This document shows positions 9,023 to 19,900 of a stretch of DNA of 64,000 nt, piece by piece. Numbering within the stretch: the stretch's first letter is position 1; the number at the start of each line of letters is the position of its first letter. A program made the translations under genes and the position numbers. A model generated the notes under the pieces. The model worked only from the letters and a program-made list of their open reading frames with translations, had not been told where the DNA came from and did no database searches. The DNA comes from Bosea sp. NBC_00550 (GTDB lineage Bacteria > Pseudomonadota > Alphaproteobacteria > Rhizobiales > Beijerinckiaceae), in contig NZ_CP102772.1 in assembly GCF_026020075.1 (NCBI RefSeq), positions 930,001 to 994,000 of the forward strand, read 5' to 3'.

Positions 9023-10513
9023 TCAGGAACGCACCGGCAGAATTGCTCGAACTTCGGTCCCGCCGTTGACCAGCCGCGCGATGGTCAGGCTGCCGCGGAG
9101 CGCCCTGACGCGACTGTCCATGCCTTGCAACCCGAGCTTCGCACTGCGCGCGGGATGATGGCGTTGCAATGTCGGAGCCGTGCCAATATCCGTCACCACG
9201 ATCTCCAGCATCTTGCCGTTGCGACGCGCGGACACCCGCTGCCCCTGGCCTCCTGCATGTTTGTAGGAATTGTTGAGGGCCTCCTGAACCACGCGATATG
9301 CGCAGACCCGGATGGCGCGCGAGACGCGCTCGGGTAAATCCTCGAGATTGCGCAGGACCATGGTTCCGGTCTGGTGTTCGTGCCGCGTGATCGCCAGATC
9401 GATCGTCTCCATCGGGGACAGATTCTCGACCTCGGGAAGCACCAGCCCAGCGGAGAGATTACGCAGATCTGCAAGCGTTTGCTGGATCAGGGGCTCCAGA
9501 TCCTTCCGCACCATGCCCAAGTCGTCAGGCTGAGTTGCGTCCGCCTTTGCGTCAGGCAGTTTAAGCATCATCAGGCTGAGCACCTGGATGGGCCCGTCAT
9601 GGATATCCGCGCCAATGCTGGCGAGATATGTCTCGTTCAAGACCGTCGCATTGAGCCGAGCGCGATCTGCCGCGCGCCGCAGGGCGTTGTTTCGCTTTGC
9701 CAATTCGGCCGCGCGGGCAAAATTGGCTTCCAGCAATTCTTGTTGGTCTCCAATGGTTTTGCCAGTTTTACTCACGATTATATGTAAAAGAACAATAATT
9801 ATGATGGAAACATTGAATATCAGGAACCAGGTTCCGTATTTGACGCTTTTAATCTCACTTATCAGAAATTTATCATACTCATAGAATTCCCCGATGGCTA
9901 TTATGTTGTTGGAATTCATTTTGTATATAGGCGCATAAATTTCGATCAGTCTCGGAGTGATGTTAATCGATTTTAATTCTGAAGCATGGTCGTCCGTGTC
10001 ATCATCAACAACGACTTGACCGTCTTTAATACGATCGATGTAGCCGCCATGAAGTTTTTCATGCGAATCTGAATTGTTCGTACTGTATATAAGATTTCCG
10101 TCGAGCCCCCAGATCTTTATGATCGCGACCCGGTTACCAAGGCGGGTATTGGACAGCAAGTTCTGGATCTCGATTTGGCTCGCTGCGGGCAAGATCCGGG
10201 AATTTTCGAGCGTCTGGACATGATGCGCCAGAAAGCCCTCGAGATAGAGAGCGCCGGTCTCCGCCATGCCCTGAATCCAACCTACGCGGATTCGCTTTTC
10301 GACCCAGTAACCCAACGTCACCATCGATAACACAATGGCTAGTGTGGCAGTGAGCAAGAATTTGCGCTCCAAGCTGAGGGCGCGCCAGGGCCTCACAAAT
10401 GGGCTCAGCACCGCCAGCCAGCGCGCAAGCTTTTGAACACTGGAAGCCGCTTGCCCGCGTCCTTCTGCGGTCACCGGGTTTTTGTCGAGCTTTCCATCAG
10501 TAGGCTTGCCCAT
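9023..10513 (-). CDS. Sensor histidine kinase, NarX/DegS-type (HisKA_3 + HATPase_c), with an extracytoplasmic sensor region
   Basis: The N-terminal membrane segment (KFLLTATLAIVLSMVTLGYW) and a second one (WFLIFNVSIIIIVLLHIIVS) bracket about 150 residues that should lie in the periplasm. The cytoplasmic part has the phospho-acceptor His in ASIGADIHDGPIQVLSL and an HATPase with the N-box VVQEALNNSYKHA and G-boxes TDIGTAP and GLQGMDSRVRALRG. The His-Asp-Gly-Pro motif marks HisKA_3 kinases, which pair with NarL-type regulators such as the convergent neighbour. The ATG at 10513 is used; an in-frame TTG at 10546 adds 11 residues. The sensor part (9770-10110) is more AT-rich than the kinase part. 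The ligand is unknown. Confidence 0.9.
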   Translation of the reverse strand: MGKPTDGKLDKNPVTAEGRGQAASSVQKLARWLAVLSPFVRPWRALSLERKFLLTATLAIVLSMVTLGYWVEKRIRVGWIQGMAETGALYLEGFLAHHVQTLENSRILPAASQIEIQNLLSNTRLGNRVAIIKIWGLDGNLIYSTNNSDSHEKLHGGYIDRIKDGQVVVDDDTDDHASELKSINITPRLIEIYAPIYKMNSNNIIAIGEFYEYDKFLISEIKSVKYGTWFLIFNVSIIIIVLLHIIVSKTGKTIGDQQELLEANFARAAELAKRNNALRRAADRARLNATVLNETYLASIGADIHDGPIQVLSLMMLKLPDAKADATQPDDLGMVRKDLEPLIQQTLADLRNLSAGLVLPEVENLSPMETIDLAITRHEHQTGTMVLRNLEDLPERVSRAIRVCAYRVVQEALNNSYKHAGGQGQRVSARRNGKMLEIVVTDIGTAPTLQRHHPARSAKLGLQGMDSRVRALRGSLTIARLVNGGTEVRAILPVRS

Positions 10514-10993
10514 CCCTGATCCATTTTGTGGCCGCAGACCTAACAATCACTCACCCAGCGAATCTGGGGCGAAATCTACAACAAATCGGAATGAAATGGC
10601 GACATGCGGACGACAGCATTGATGCGGTTTGCGCGGCAGCGTGCTGACATGGCGTCGTATTCATGTTTTGGGACGCGATTTATTGCGCTTGCGATTGTGA
10701 ATTCGCAGCGCACCATGACGTGTTGTCGAACCTGCCGATCTTCGCATCGAGCCGAAAAAGGTCGCCTGGGAATACGGACCAAAGTCTCACTCTTTGGCTG
10801 GACCTTCCGATCTATGAACAAACGCGCCCCAGTACAATGATACTCGCTGAGATCATGAGCGTCGCATTGCGGTCTATTCGTCATGTTTCGAGACGACCGA
10901 AGCCCCGTTCGAATAAATGCAGCGTCGATGCCCTGTTAAAGCTCAGTTCGCGCGAAGTTGCGCTTGGTGTCCATAACATTGGGGATAAGTACG
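10514..10993. other. Divergent control region between the sensor kinase and the RTX peroxidase
   Basis: About 480 bp with no convincing gene; base composition is lower in GC than the flanking coding DNA. It must hold the promoters for the kinase (leftward) and the giant peroxidase (rightward). A dyad TGCGA-N8-TCGCA at 10690-10707 is the only symmetrical site I noticed and could be a regulator site. No GGAAC-type stress promoter was seen. Confidence 0.5.
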
Positions 10994-13900
10994 ATGGTAA
11001 CCTACATCAAGAGCGACCTGGACTTCATCCTCAAGCAGATCAAGATCGCTGAGGCTGACGCTGCGTTCCGGCAGGGCATCTCGACCGGCGATCCGGGCAA
11101 CCCGGCAAAGCCGCTGTTTGGACCCGGTGGATCGATTCCGACCTACAACCTCTCCTGGGGGCTTCGCACCGTCGACGGCTCCTACAATCACCTGCTTCCC
11201 GGCCAGGAAAAGTGGGGCGCGTCCGATACGCCGTTCAACGAGCTGATGAATCCGACCTTCCGCACGATCATGGTGGACCCGGATGGCGCTGGCCCTGCTG
11301 GCCCCGTTCCGATGCTATATCGGCCCGGCGTCGACAATGACGGACCGACCATGCAGGTTCCCGGGCCGAATGGCCCGATCACCATCGGCAATCGCGCCGG
11401 CCCGAGCGATGTCATCGACCCCTATGTGCGTGTGATCAGCAATCTGTTGGTCGACCAGACGCTCTCCAACCCGGCTGCCATCCTGACAGCTCTTCAGAAT
11501 GCCGGGGTTGAAGATCCTGGCATGGTGATCACCGGCCAGATTGCCGCGCTCTACGTTCCACTCAAGCCGCTTTTCAAGACATTCGAGGAAGCCGCGCGCG
11601 CTGAAGCTTCGGCCGCCGCAGCAGCAGCAGCCAGCCCAGGCAACGAGGCCCTGCAGGACGCCGCCGATGCGGCGCGGCTCGCCCTCGATGCGGCAAAGGC
11701 GGCTATCGATGTCGCCGCCGGGCCAGCGCCGACCGGCAATGGCCTCTTCGAACTGCTGACCGAGAACGGCATCGCGCTGGACGGCATCAACGTCCACATC
11801 CCGAATTTCGCGCCAGACGAAGGCCTTTCGGCTCCGTTCAACTCCTGGTTTACCCTCTTCGGCCAGTTCTTCGACCATGGCCTCGATCTCGTCAACAAGG
11901 GCGGCAGCGGCACCGTGATGATTCCGCTCAGCCCCGACGATCCGCTTTATGTCCAGGGCAGCACCACCAATTTCATGGTTCTGACCCGCGCCACTGTTTC
12001 GGCCGGCCCGGACGGGCAGCTGGGTACGGCGGATGACGTGCGCCCGGTCAATACCACGACCGCCTATGTCGACCAGAACCAGACCTATACCTCGCACCCC
12101 TCGCACCAGGTCTTCCTGCGCCAATATGCAGCGACCGCCGGCGGCCCGGTTTCGACCGGCCACCTGATCGAAGGCGCCAATGGCGGCATGGCCACCTGGG
12201 GCGAAGTCAAGGCGCAGGCCGCGACCCTGCTCGGCATCGAATTGACCGACAACGATGTGGGCAAGGTGCCGCTGCTGCGCACCGACCCCTATGGCAATTT
12301 CATCCCGGGCCCGAACGGCCTTCCGCAGATCATCTACAATATCGGTCTGGACGGGATTCCAAACACCGGTGACGACCTCACGGTCGAAGGCAATCTCGCC
12401 AATCCGGTCAATCCCTCCAACCTGTTCGACGTCGTTGCACCGGCGGTCCCGACCGAGGCGGTCCGGCTCAACCACGCCTTCCTCGCCGACATTGCCCATA
12501 ATGCAGTGCCGACCGGTCTGGCTGACGGCGACATCACCATCGGGCTCGACAATCCCGGCAACGAACCGGGTGTCTATGACAACGAGCTGCTCGACGCCCA
12601 CTTCGTCGCCGGCGACGGTCGCGCCAATGAAAACATCGGCCTGACGGCCGTCCACCACGTGTTCCACTCCGAACACAACCGCCTCGCCGAACACACCAAG
12701 GCGACGGTGCTCGAGAGCAAGGACCTGGCCTTCATCAATGAATGGCTCGTGGTCGACATCACCCAGGCGCAGCTAAACGCCCTGCCGGCGACACTGCCGA
12801 CCGACGCCGTGGCCCTCAAGGCCCTGCTCGACAGCTTCACCTGGGATGGCGAACGCATCTTCCAGGCGGCCAAGTTCGGCACCGAAATGCAATACCAGCA
12901 CCTGGTGTTCGAAGAATTCGCCCGCAAGGTCCAGCCCAACATCAACGTGTTCCTGGTGCCCGATGGCTTCGACACGATGATGGACCCGACGATCTTCGCC
13001 GAGTTCGCGCATGTGGTCTATCGCTTCGGCCACTCCATGCTGACCGAGTCGATCGACCAGTTCGACCCGAACTTCAATCCCAACCACATCAGCCTGATCC
13101 AGGGCTTCCTCAATCCCACGGCCTTTACCAGCACCGATGGCGTCGACGACGGAATTGCAGCGGGCGCGATCATCCGTGGCATGACCCGCCAGGTCGGCAA
13201 CGAGATCGACGAGTTCATCACCAGCGCGCTGCGCAACAACCTGCTCGGCCTGCCGCTCGATCTCGCCACCATCAACCTCGCCCGTGGCCGTGACGTCGGC
13301 GTGCCCTCGCTCAATGAAGCGCGCCGCACCTTCTTCGAGATGACCAACCAGGATGCCCTCCTGACGCCCTATACGAGCTGGATCGACTTTGCGGGCAACC
13401 TCAAGCACGAAGCCTCGATCATCAACTTCGTGGCGGCCTACGGCACGCATTCGCTGATCACCGGCGAAACGACGGCCGAAGGCAAGCGCGACGCCGCGAT
13501 GACGCTGATCTTCGGCACGCCCTTCGGCAAATTCGCCGCTGATCCGGCCTTCGTCATGCCGACCGATGCGGAGGCATTCCTCAACGGCACCGGCATCTAT
13601 GCCGCGAACCTGGGCGGCCTCGAGAATATCGATCTCTGGATCGGCGGCCTTGCCGAAAAGATCATGCCCTTCGGCGGCATGCTCGGCGCCACGTTCAACT
13701 TCGTCTTCGAAGCGCAGATGGAACTGCTGCAGAGCGGGGACCGCTTCTACTACCTGCAGCGCCTCGACGGCCTGCATCTCTTCGGCGAAATGGAGAACAA
13801 CTCCTTCGCCGCCATGATGATGCGCAATACCGACGCGACGCACCTGCCATCGGACGTGTTCTCGACGCCCGGCCTCATCCTCGAGATCGACCAGCGCCGG

Positions 13901-16900
13901 CAGTACAATCCGGGCCTGGGCGAAAGCGGGGGCGCCGACGGCATTGTCGAAGACAATCCTCTGACGACCGATATCGACGAGAGCGCCGACAATCTGGGCA
14001 TTGACCCGACCGGTACCGGCATCCTGACCCAACTGGTCGTCCGCAATAATCCGGCGACGGCAGGCACTGACACCAACTATCTCAAATACAATGGCAGCGA
14101 CCACGTCGTGCTCGGCGGAACCGATCCGGGCAATACGTTCAATCCCTCGGGCAATGACGTCCTGATTGCCGGCATCGGCGACGATACCGTCTATGGCGAC
14201 GGCGGCAACGACATCATCGAAGGCGGTTTCGGCAACGATATCCTCAATGGTGGTGACGGCGACGACATCATCAAGGACATGGGCGGCGACGACAACATCA
14301 AGGCAGGCAAGGGCAATGACGTCGTGCATGCCGGCCCGGGCCTCGACCTCGTCATGGGCAATGACGGCCAGGACTTCATCTTCCTCGGCACCGACATGGG
14401 CTCGGAAGTGTTCGCCGGCACCGGCAACGACTTCATCTATGGCAACCGCAATGCCGAACGCATCCTCGGCAACGAGGGCGACGACTGGATCGAAACCGGC
14501 ACCTTCGACGGCGCCCCCGGCGACAATTTCGACGAGGTCTTCGCCCATGACAGCATCGACGGACACGACGTGTTCCTCGGCGATGGCGGCTTCGACGAAT
14601 TCATCGGCGAAGGCGGCGACGACATCATGGTGGGCAGCACCGGCCGCGGCAAAATGGCCGGCATGTCGGGCTATGACTGGGCGACCTACAAGGACAGCAC
14701 TTTCGGCATCAATGCCGACCTGTCGCGGCCCATCGTCTTCGACGAAGCCCCGACGCTGCCGGCGAATGCCGCCCTCGACGAATATGCGTCCATGGAAGGT
14801 TTGTCGGGCTCGAAATACAACGACGTGCTCGGCGGCTCGAATGCCTTGGGCTCGGAACGCCTGCCCTTCGACCCCAATGCTCCTGATGGAACGACCGGCC
14901 AGGAAGGCTATCGCGGTAGCCAATTGACCAAGGAAAGCCTGGCGCTGATCTCTGGCCTTGCCGAAGTCTTGGGTCTTACTCCTGCGCAGGTCACCGCAAT
15001 GGCGGCCGGCACCGTTGTCTTCAATGCCGGCGACATCATCCTCGGCGGCGACGGCAGCGACATCATCCAGGGCAATGCCGGCGATGACATCATCGACGGC
15101 GACAAGTGGCTCGACGTGCAGATCGCCGTCTATGCGACCACCGAGCGGACCGGCACGCCGATCGCCTATCACAACAGCATGACGACGCTAGCCGCGAGCA
15201 TGTTCAACGGCTCGATCAATCCCGGCCAGCTCGGCATCGTCCGCACGATCAAGACGGACACGACGAGCGGCGACGTGGACATCGCGCGGTTCCAGGGCGC
15301 CCGCGGCGAATATGCCTTCTCGGCCACGGCGGATGGGCAGATCGTCGTTTCGCATGCCGTCGAAGACTCGCTCGATGGCACCGACAAGCTGCGCAACATC
15401 GAAAAGGTGGAGTTCGCCGGCGGCGGCGCGCTCAACATCATCGTGGGCACGCCCTATAGCGACAATGGCCTTGCCCCGCAGGGTGCGGCTCCGCTCAACC
15501 AGCCCGTGCTCAACGGCACGGCGGCCGACGACCTGATCCTCGGCCTTGCCGGCTCCGACGTTCTCAACGGCAATGGCGGCAACGATATCCTGGTGGGCGG
15601 CGCCGATGGCGCGGTCGCTGCCCTAACGACCGTGACCTTCCAGGACAATTTCAACACTAGCAGCTTCGCCAACTCCAACGGCAATACCGCTTGGACGACG
15701 CCTTGGACAGAAACCGGCGACGGCAACGCGCCCGGCGGCCAACCGACAGGCAGCCCAACTACCGGCCAGATTCGCCTCGATGATGGTCAGGACAACCTAC
15801 GGTTCAATGCCGGGGATGGCGGCCAGATCCAGCGCACCGTCAACCTTGCCGATGCAATTGCAGCCACTCTGACCTACACCGTGGGCCGCAGCACCGGCGG
15901 AAACAGCCTTGACGCCGCACCAGACGACGACGCTGTCAGGGTCTATTTCTCGCGGAGCGGCCTCGATGCCGACTTCATCTTGGTCGACACTATCAACAGT
16001 ACGTCGTCCCTGGCGGCGCGCAATATCAATCTCGCTCTCGTCGGTACTGGTCCCTTCACGGCAAATGCGGCGATCCGCTTTGTCACCAGCACGCTAGAAG
16101 GAAACGAGTTTGTCTCGATCGACACCCTGGCTATTACCCGCACCACTGTGGGCAGCGGTGCCGTCGCCGGCGACACGCTCAATGGCGGGGCCGGCAACGA
16201 CACCTATTCGTTCGGCCTCGGTGATGGCATCGACGTCATCAACGAAGCCGGCGGCGTAGGCGCAGGCACGGCAGACAAGATTTCCATCCTGGCCCCCAGC
16301 ACGGGCTTCGATGTGGATGGCCTGCCGATCCTGACCATCAACGCCCTCAATGCCTTTGACAGCAATACAGGCAATGAGAACGGCAATCTGGTGATCAACT
16401 ACACGCTGCCCACCGGCACGCAGCAGTCCATCACCGTGAATGGCCACTATACCGGCACCACCGCGGAGACGGGCATCGAGCTCATCAACTTCAATGGCGC
16501 CTTCTTCAATGGCTACCAGTTGGTCGGCGACTATGCCGTCAGCCGGGCGGATCCGACCGGCGGGACGCGCACCGTCAACCTCGCGGCCTCCACCGCCAAT
16601 AATTTCATCGCCGGTGAGGACGCGGACAATGACGCCATAACCGGCGGTCTCGGCAATGATCTGATCTTCGGCGGCGGCGACAATGACGATCTCGTCGGCG
16701 GCCTCGGCGACGACCTGCTCGTCGGCGGCGCGGGCAATGACGACCTCGATGCCCGCGATACCGGCGATCCGGATGCTCTCGACCTCGTCGGAGCGGGCGG
16801 CGGCGACACGCTGGTCGGCGGCCTCGGCAGTGATACCTACGGCGTCGACGACCTGCTCGACGTGGTGGTGGAAGCTGCCGGCGAAGGCACGGACACGGTC

Positions 16901-19900
16901 GAAACCTTCATGACCGAACTGTCCATGGCAACCATGGCCAATGTCGAAAACCTCGTCTATCGCGGGGCCGATGCGGGAGCCTTTGTCGGCACCGGCAATG
17001 CCGGCAACAATGACATCACCAGCGGCGACCTCAACGATACGCTGAGCGGGCTCGGCGGCATCGACATTCTCCGGGGTGGCCTCGGTGCCGACACCATGAT
17101 CGGCGGCGATGGCAACGACACCTACTTCGTCGACGATGCCGGCGATGTGGTGACCGAAACCAATACAGACCTCGTGGTCGGCGGTACCGATCTCGTTGAA
17201 TCCAGCGTCGATTTCACGCTCGGCGCCAATGTCGAGAATCTCGACCTCAACGACACGGCAGTCAGAGGGACAGGCAACGCCGCCAACAATGTCATCACCG
17301 GCAATAACGCGAACAACGAGCTGTTCGGTGCCGGTGGTACCGACACGCTCAATGGCAGCGACGGCAATGACCTGCTCGATGGCGGGGACGGCAATGACAC
17401 GATCAACGGTGGCGACGACAACGACACCATCATCGGTGGTGCCGGCAACGACACCATCGATGTCGGTGGCGGCTTCAACACCGTCGTCTACAACGCTGCG
17501 GGCTTCGGCGGCGACATCATCAACAGCTTCGACTCGGTCGGTGGCACCGCTGCCAACCAGGACCTGATCAATATCAGCGCCCTGGGGATCACGGCAGCGA
17601 ACTTCGCCCAACGGGTGACCATCGCCGACATCGAAGATGGGGCGACGGACGATACCCTGATCACGATCTATGATGCCGGCGGCATTGCCGGTGGCGTGGT
17701 CCTCGGGACCATCCGCCTCGAAGAGGTCGAGGCCACGGTCTCCGGCACCGGTGCAACCGCGGTCGGCGTCAGCGCGCTCGACTTCATCCTCGCCGGCGCC
17801 GCGCCCACCAGCACGATCAACGGCGACAACAACGCCAATACGCTCAACGGCGTGGGAACCACCTCCGAAACGTTCAATGCCAATGGCGGCAATGACACCG
17901 TCAACGCCAATGGCGGCAATGACGTCGTCAATGGCGGCGAAGGTGCCGACATCCTCAATGGCGGCGACGGCAATGACACGCTCTCGGGCGGGATCGGCAG
18001 CAACATCGGTGCCTTTGTCGACAGCTTCGGCACCGAGGCCTATTCGAACAATAATGGCACAATCTCCTTCGCCGGAGACTGGGCCGAAGGCGGTGGCGAG
18101 ACCACCAGTGCCACCGGTGGCGATATCTCCATCGAGGGCGGTCGCTTGCAGTTCAACGAGAACCTTGATGGCGGCGAGTGGATCCAGCGCGCCTTCAACC
18201 TGACTGGCGCAACCTCGGCGACGGTGCAGTTTGCCTTTACCGGCGACGGTAGCGTCACCGGCACGGAGAACGTGACCGTCCAGGCCTGGAATCACACCAG
18301 CAATAGTTGGCAGAACCTGGCCGGTGGCGTGCTCAATTCGACCAACGCCAACTTCTCGGTGGCCCTGTCGGCGCAGCAAATCGGGCCGCAATCCGCGATC
18401 CGCTTCCAGGTAAATGGCGACTGGGATGGCGGCGACAACGTCTTTATCGACAACTTCATCGTCAACGCGACCATTCCCGGCCTCAATGCCGGTGTGGATA
18501 CCGTCAATGGCGGCAACGGCGACGATACGATCGTCTGGAATGCCAATGCCTCCGGCCCGACCGATGGCAGGGACGTAGTCGACGGCGGCACCGAAGGCGG
18601 CGCCGGCGACACCTTCTCGATCGTCGGCAATGCTTCGACCGAAACCTACCGCATCTATACGAGGGCCGAATTCGCGGCGCTCAATCCGGCAGCGGCGCTG
18701 CTGGCGGCCACCGAGATCGTCGTTACCCGCAACGGCACCGATGCCGCTTCGGTGATCGCCGAACTCAGCGAGATCGAAGAAATCCGCATCAACGGCGCCG
18801 ATCCTTCGGGAACTGGCGGTCTCGCCGGCAACGACAACTTCGAGATCATCGGCGACTTCTCGACCACGAGCCTGCGCCTCAACACCATCACGATCGATGG
18901 TGCGGCCGGCGACGACACCGTCGACATTTCGGCCCTGACCTCGGCGCACCGCATCGTGTTCCGCTCCAATGGCGGCAACGACACCATCGTTGGGACGTTG
19001 CGGCCGCAGGACGTGATCGAGCTGCCCGACGGCGCGGCGCCGGAGGACTACGAGATCACGACCGACGCGAACGGCGTGACCACCATGACGAGTCCGACAC
19101 ATAGCATCTGCTTCACCGCCGGCGATGGGATGCCGCAATTCGGCTCCGGCGATGAAGAAGACGAAGACGAAGATGACGATGATCATGACGACGACGACGA
19201 TGACGATTGCGACGCTGACGACGATGATGCGGGCACGCCGGCTCCCACGCCGACGGGTGGCAGCAACGTCCGGGTCGGGACGGCCTCGGGTGATGTCCTG
19301 CTCGGCACGAGCGGCGGCGACAGCATCATCGGCCTTGCCGGTGACGATGTCCTCATCGGCGAAGCCGGGGACGATGCGATCTCCGGAGGCGATGGCGCCG
19401 ATTTCGTCGACGGTGGCGCGGGTCGCGACACGGTGCATGGCGGCTCGGGCGACGACCATGTCTTCGCCGGAGCGGACGCTGATCTGGTCAATGGCGAGGC
19501 CGGAGCCGACAGGCTCTTCGGCCAGGGCGGCAACGACGTCATCAATGCCGGAGCGGGCGATGACGCTGCCTTCGGCGGGGCCGGCAACGACCTGTTCGTC
19601 GGCGAGGTGGGTGACGGCAACGACACCTATTACGGCGACGAGATCGATGGCGGCAACGGCGTCGACACGCTCGACCTGTCGGCGATCAGCGCCAATCTGA
19701 CGGTGGATCTCGGCAATGGCATGCTGGGGCGCGGCAGCGCCGTCAGCAGCCAGAGCGGCAGCGACACGCTGTGGCATATCGAGAACGTCGCGACCGGCTC
19801 CGGAAACGACACGATCACCGCAAGTCGCGCGGTGAATGTGATGGAGGGCGGCGCCGGCGATGACGTCTTCCGCTTCTCCGATGTCGAGAGCGCGGATGGC

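Noticed and set aside
14160..14480. Dense short repeats resembling a CRISPR array or minisatellite
   Set aside because: The periodicity is the 27-bp codon repeat of RTX nonapeptides inside one open frame; units diverge and there are no constant repeats with unique spacers.
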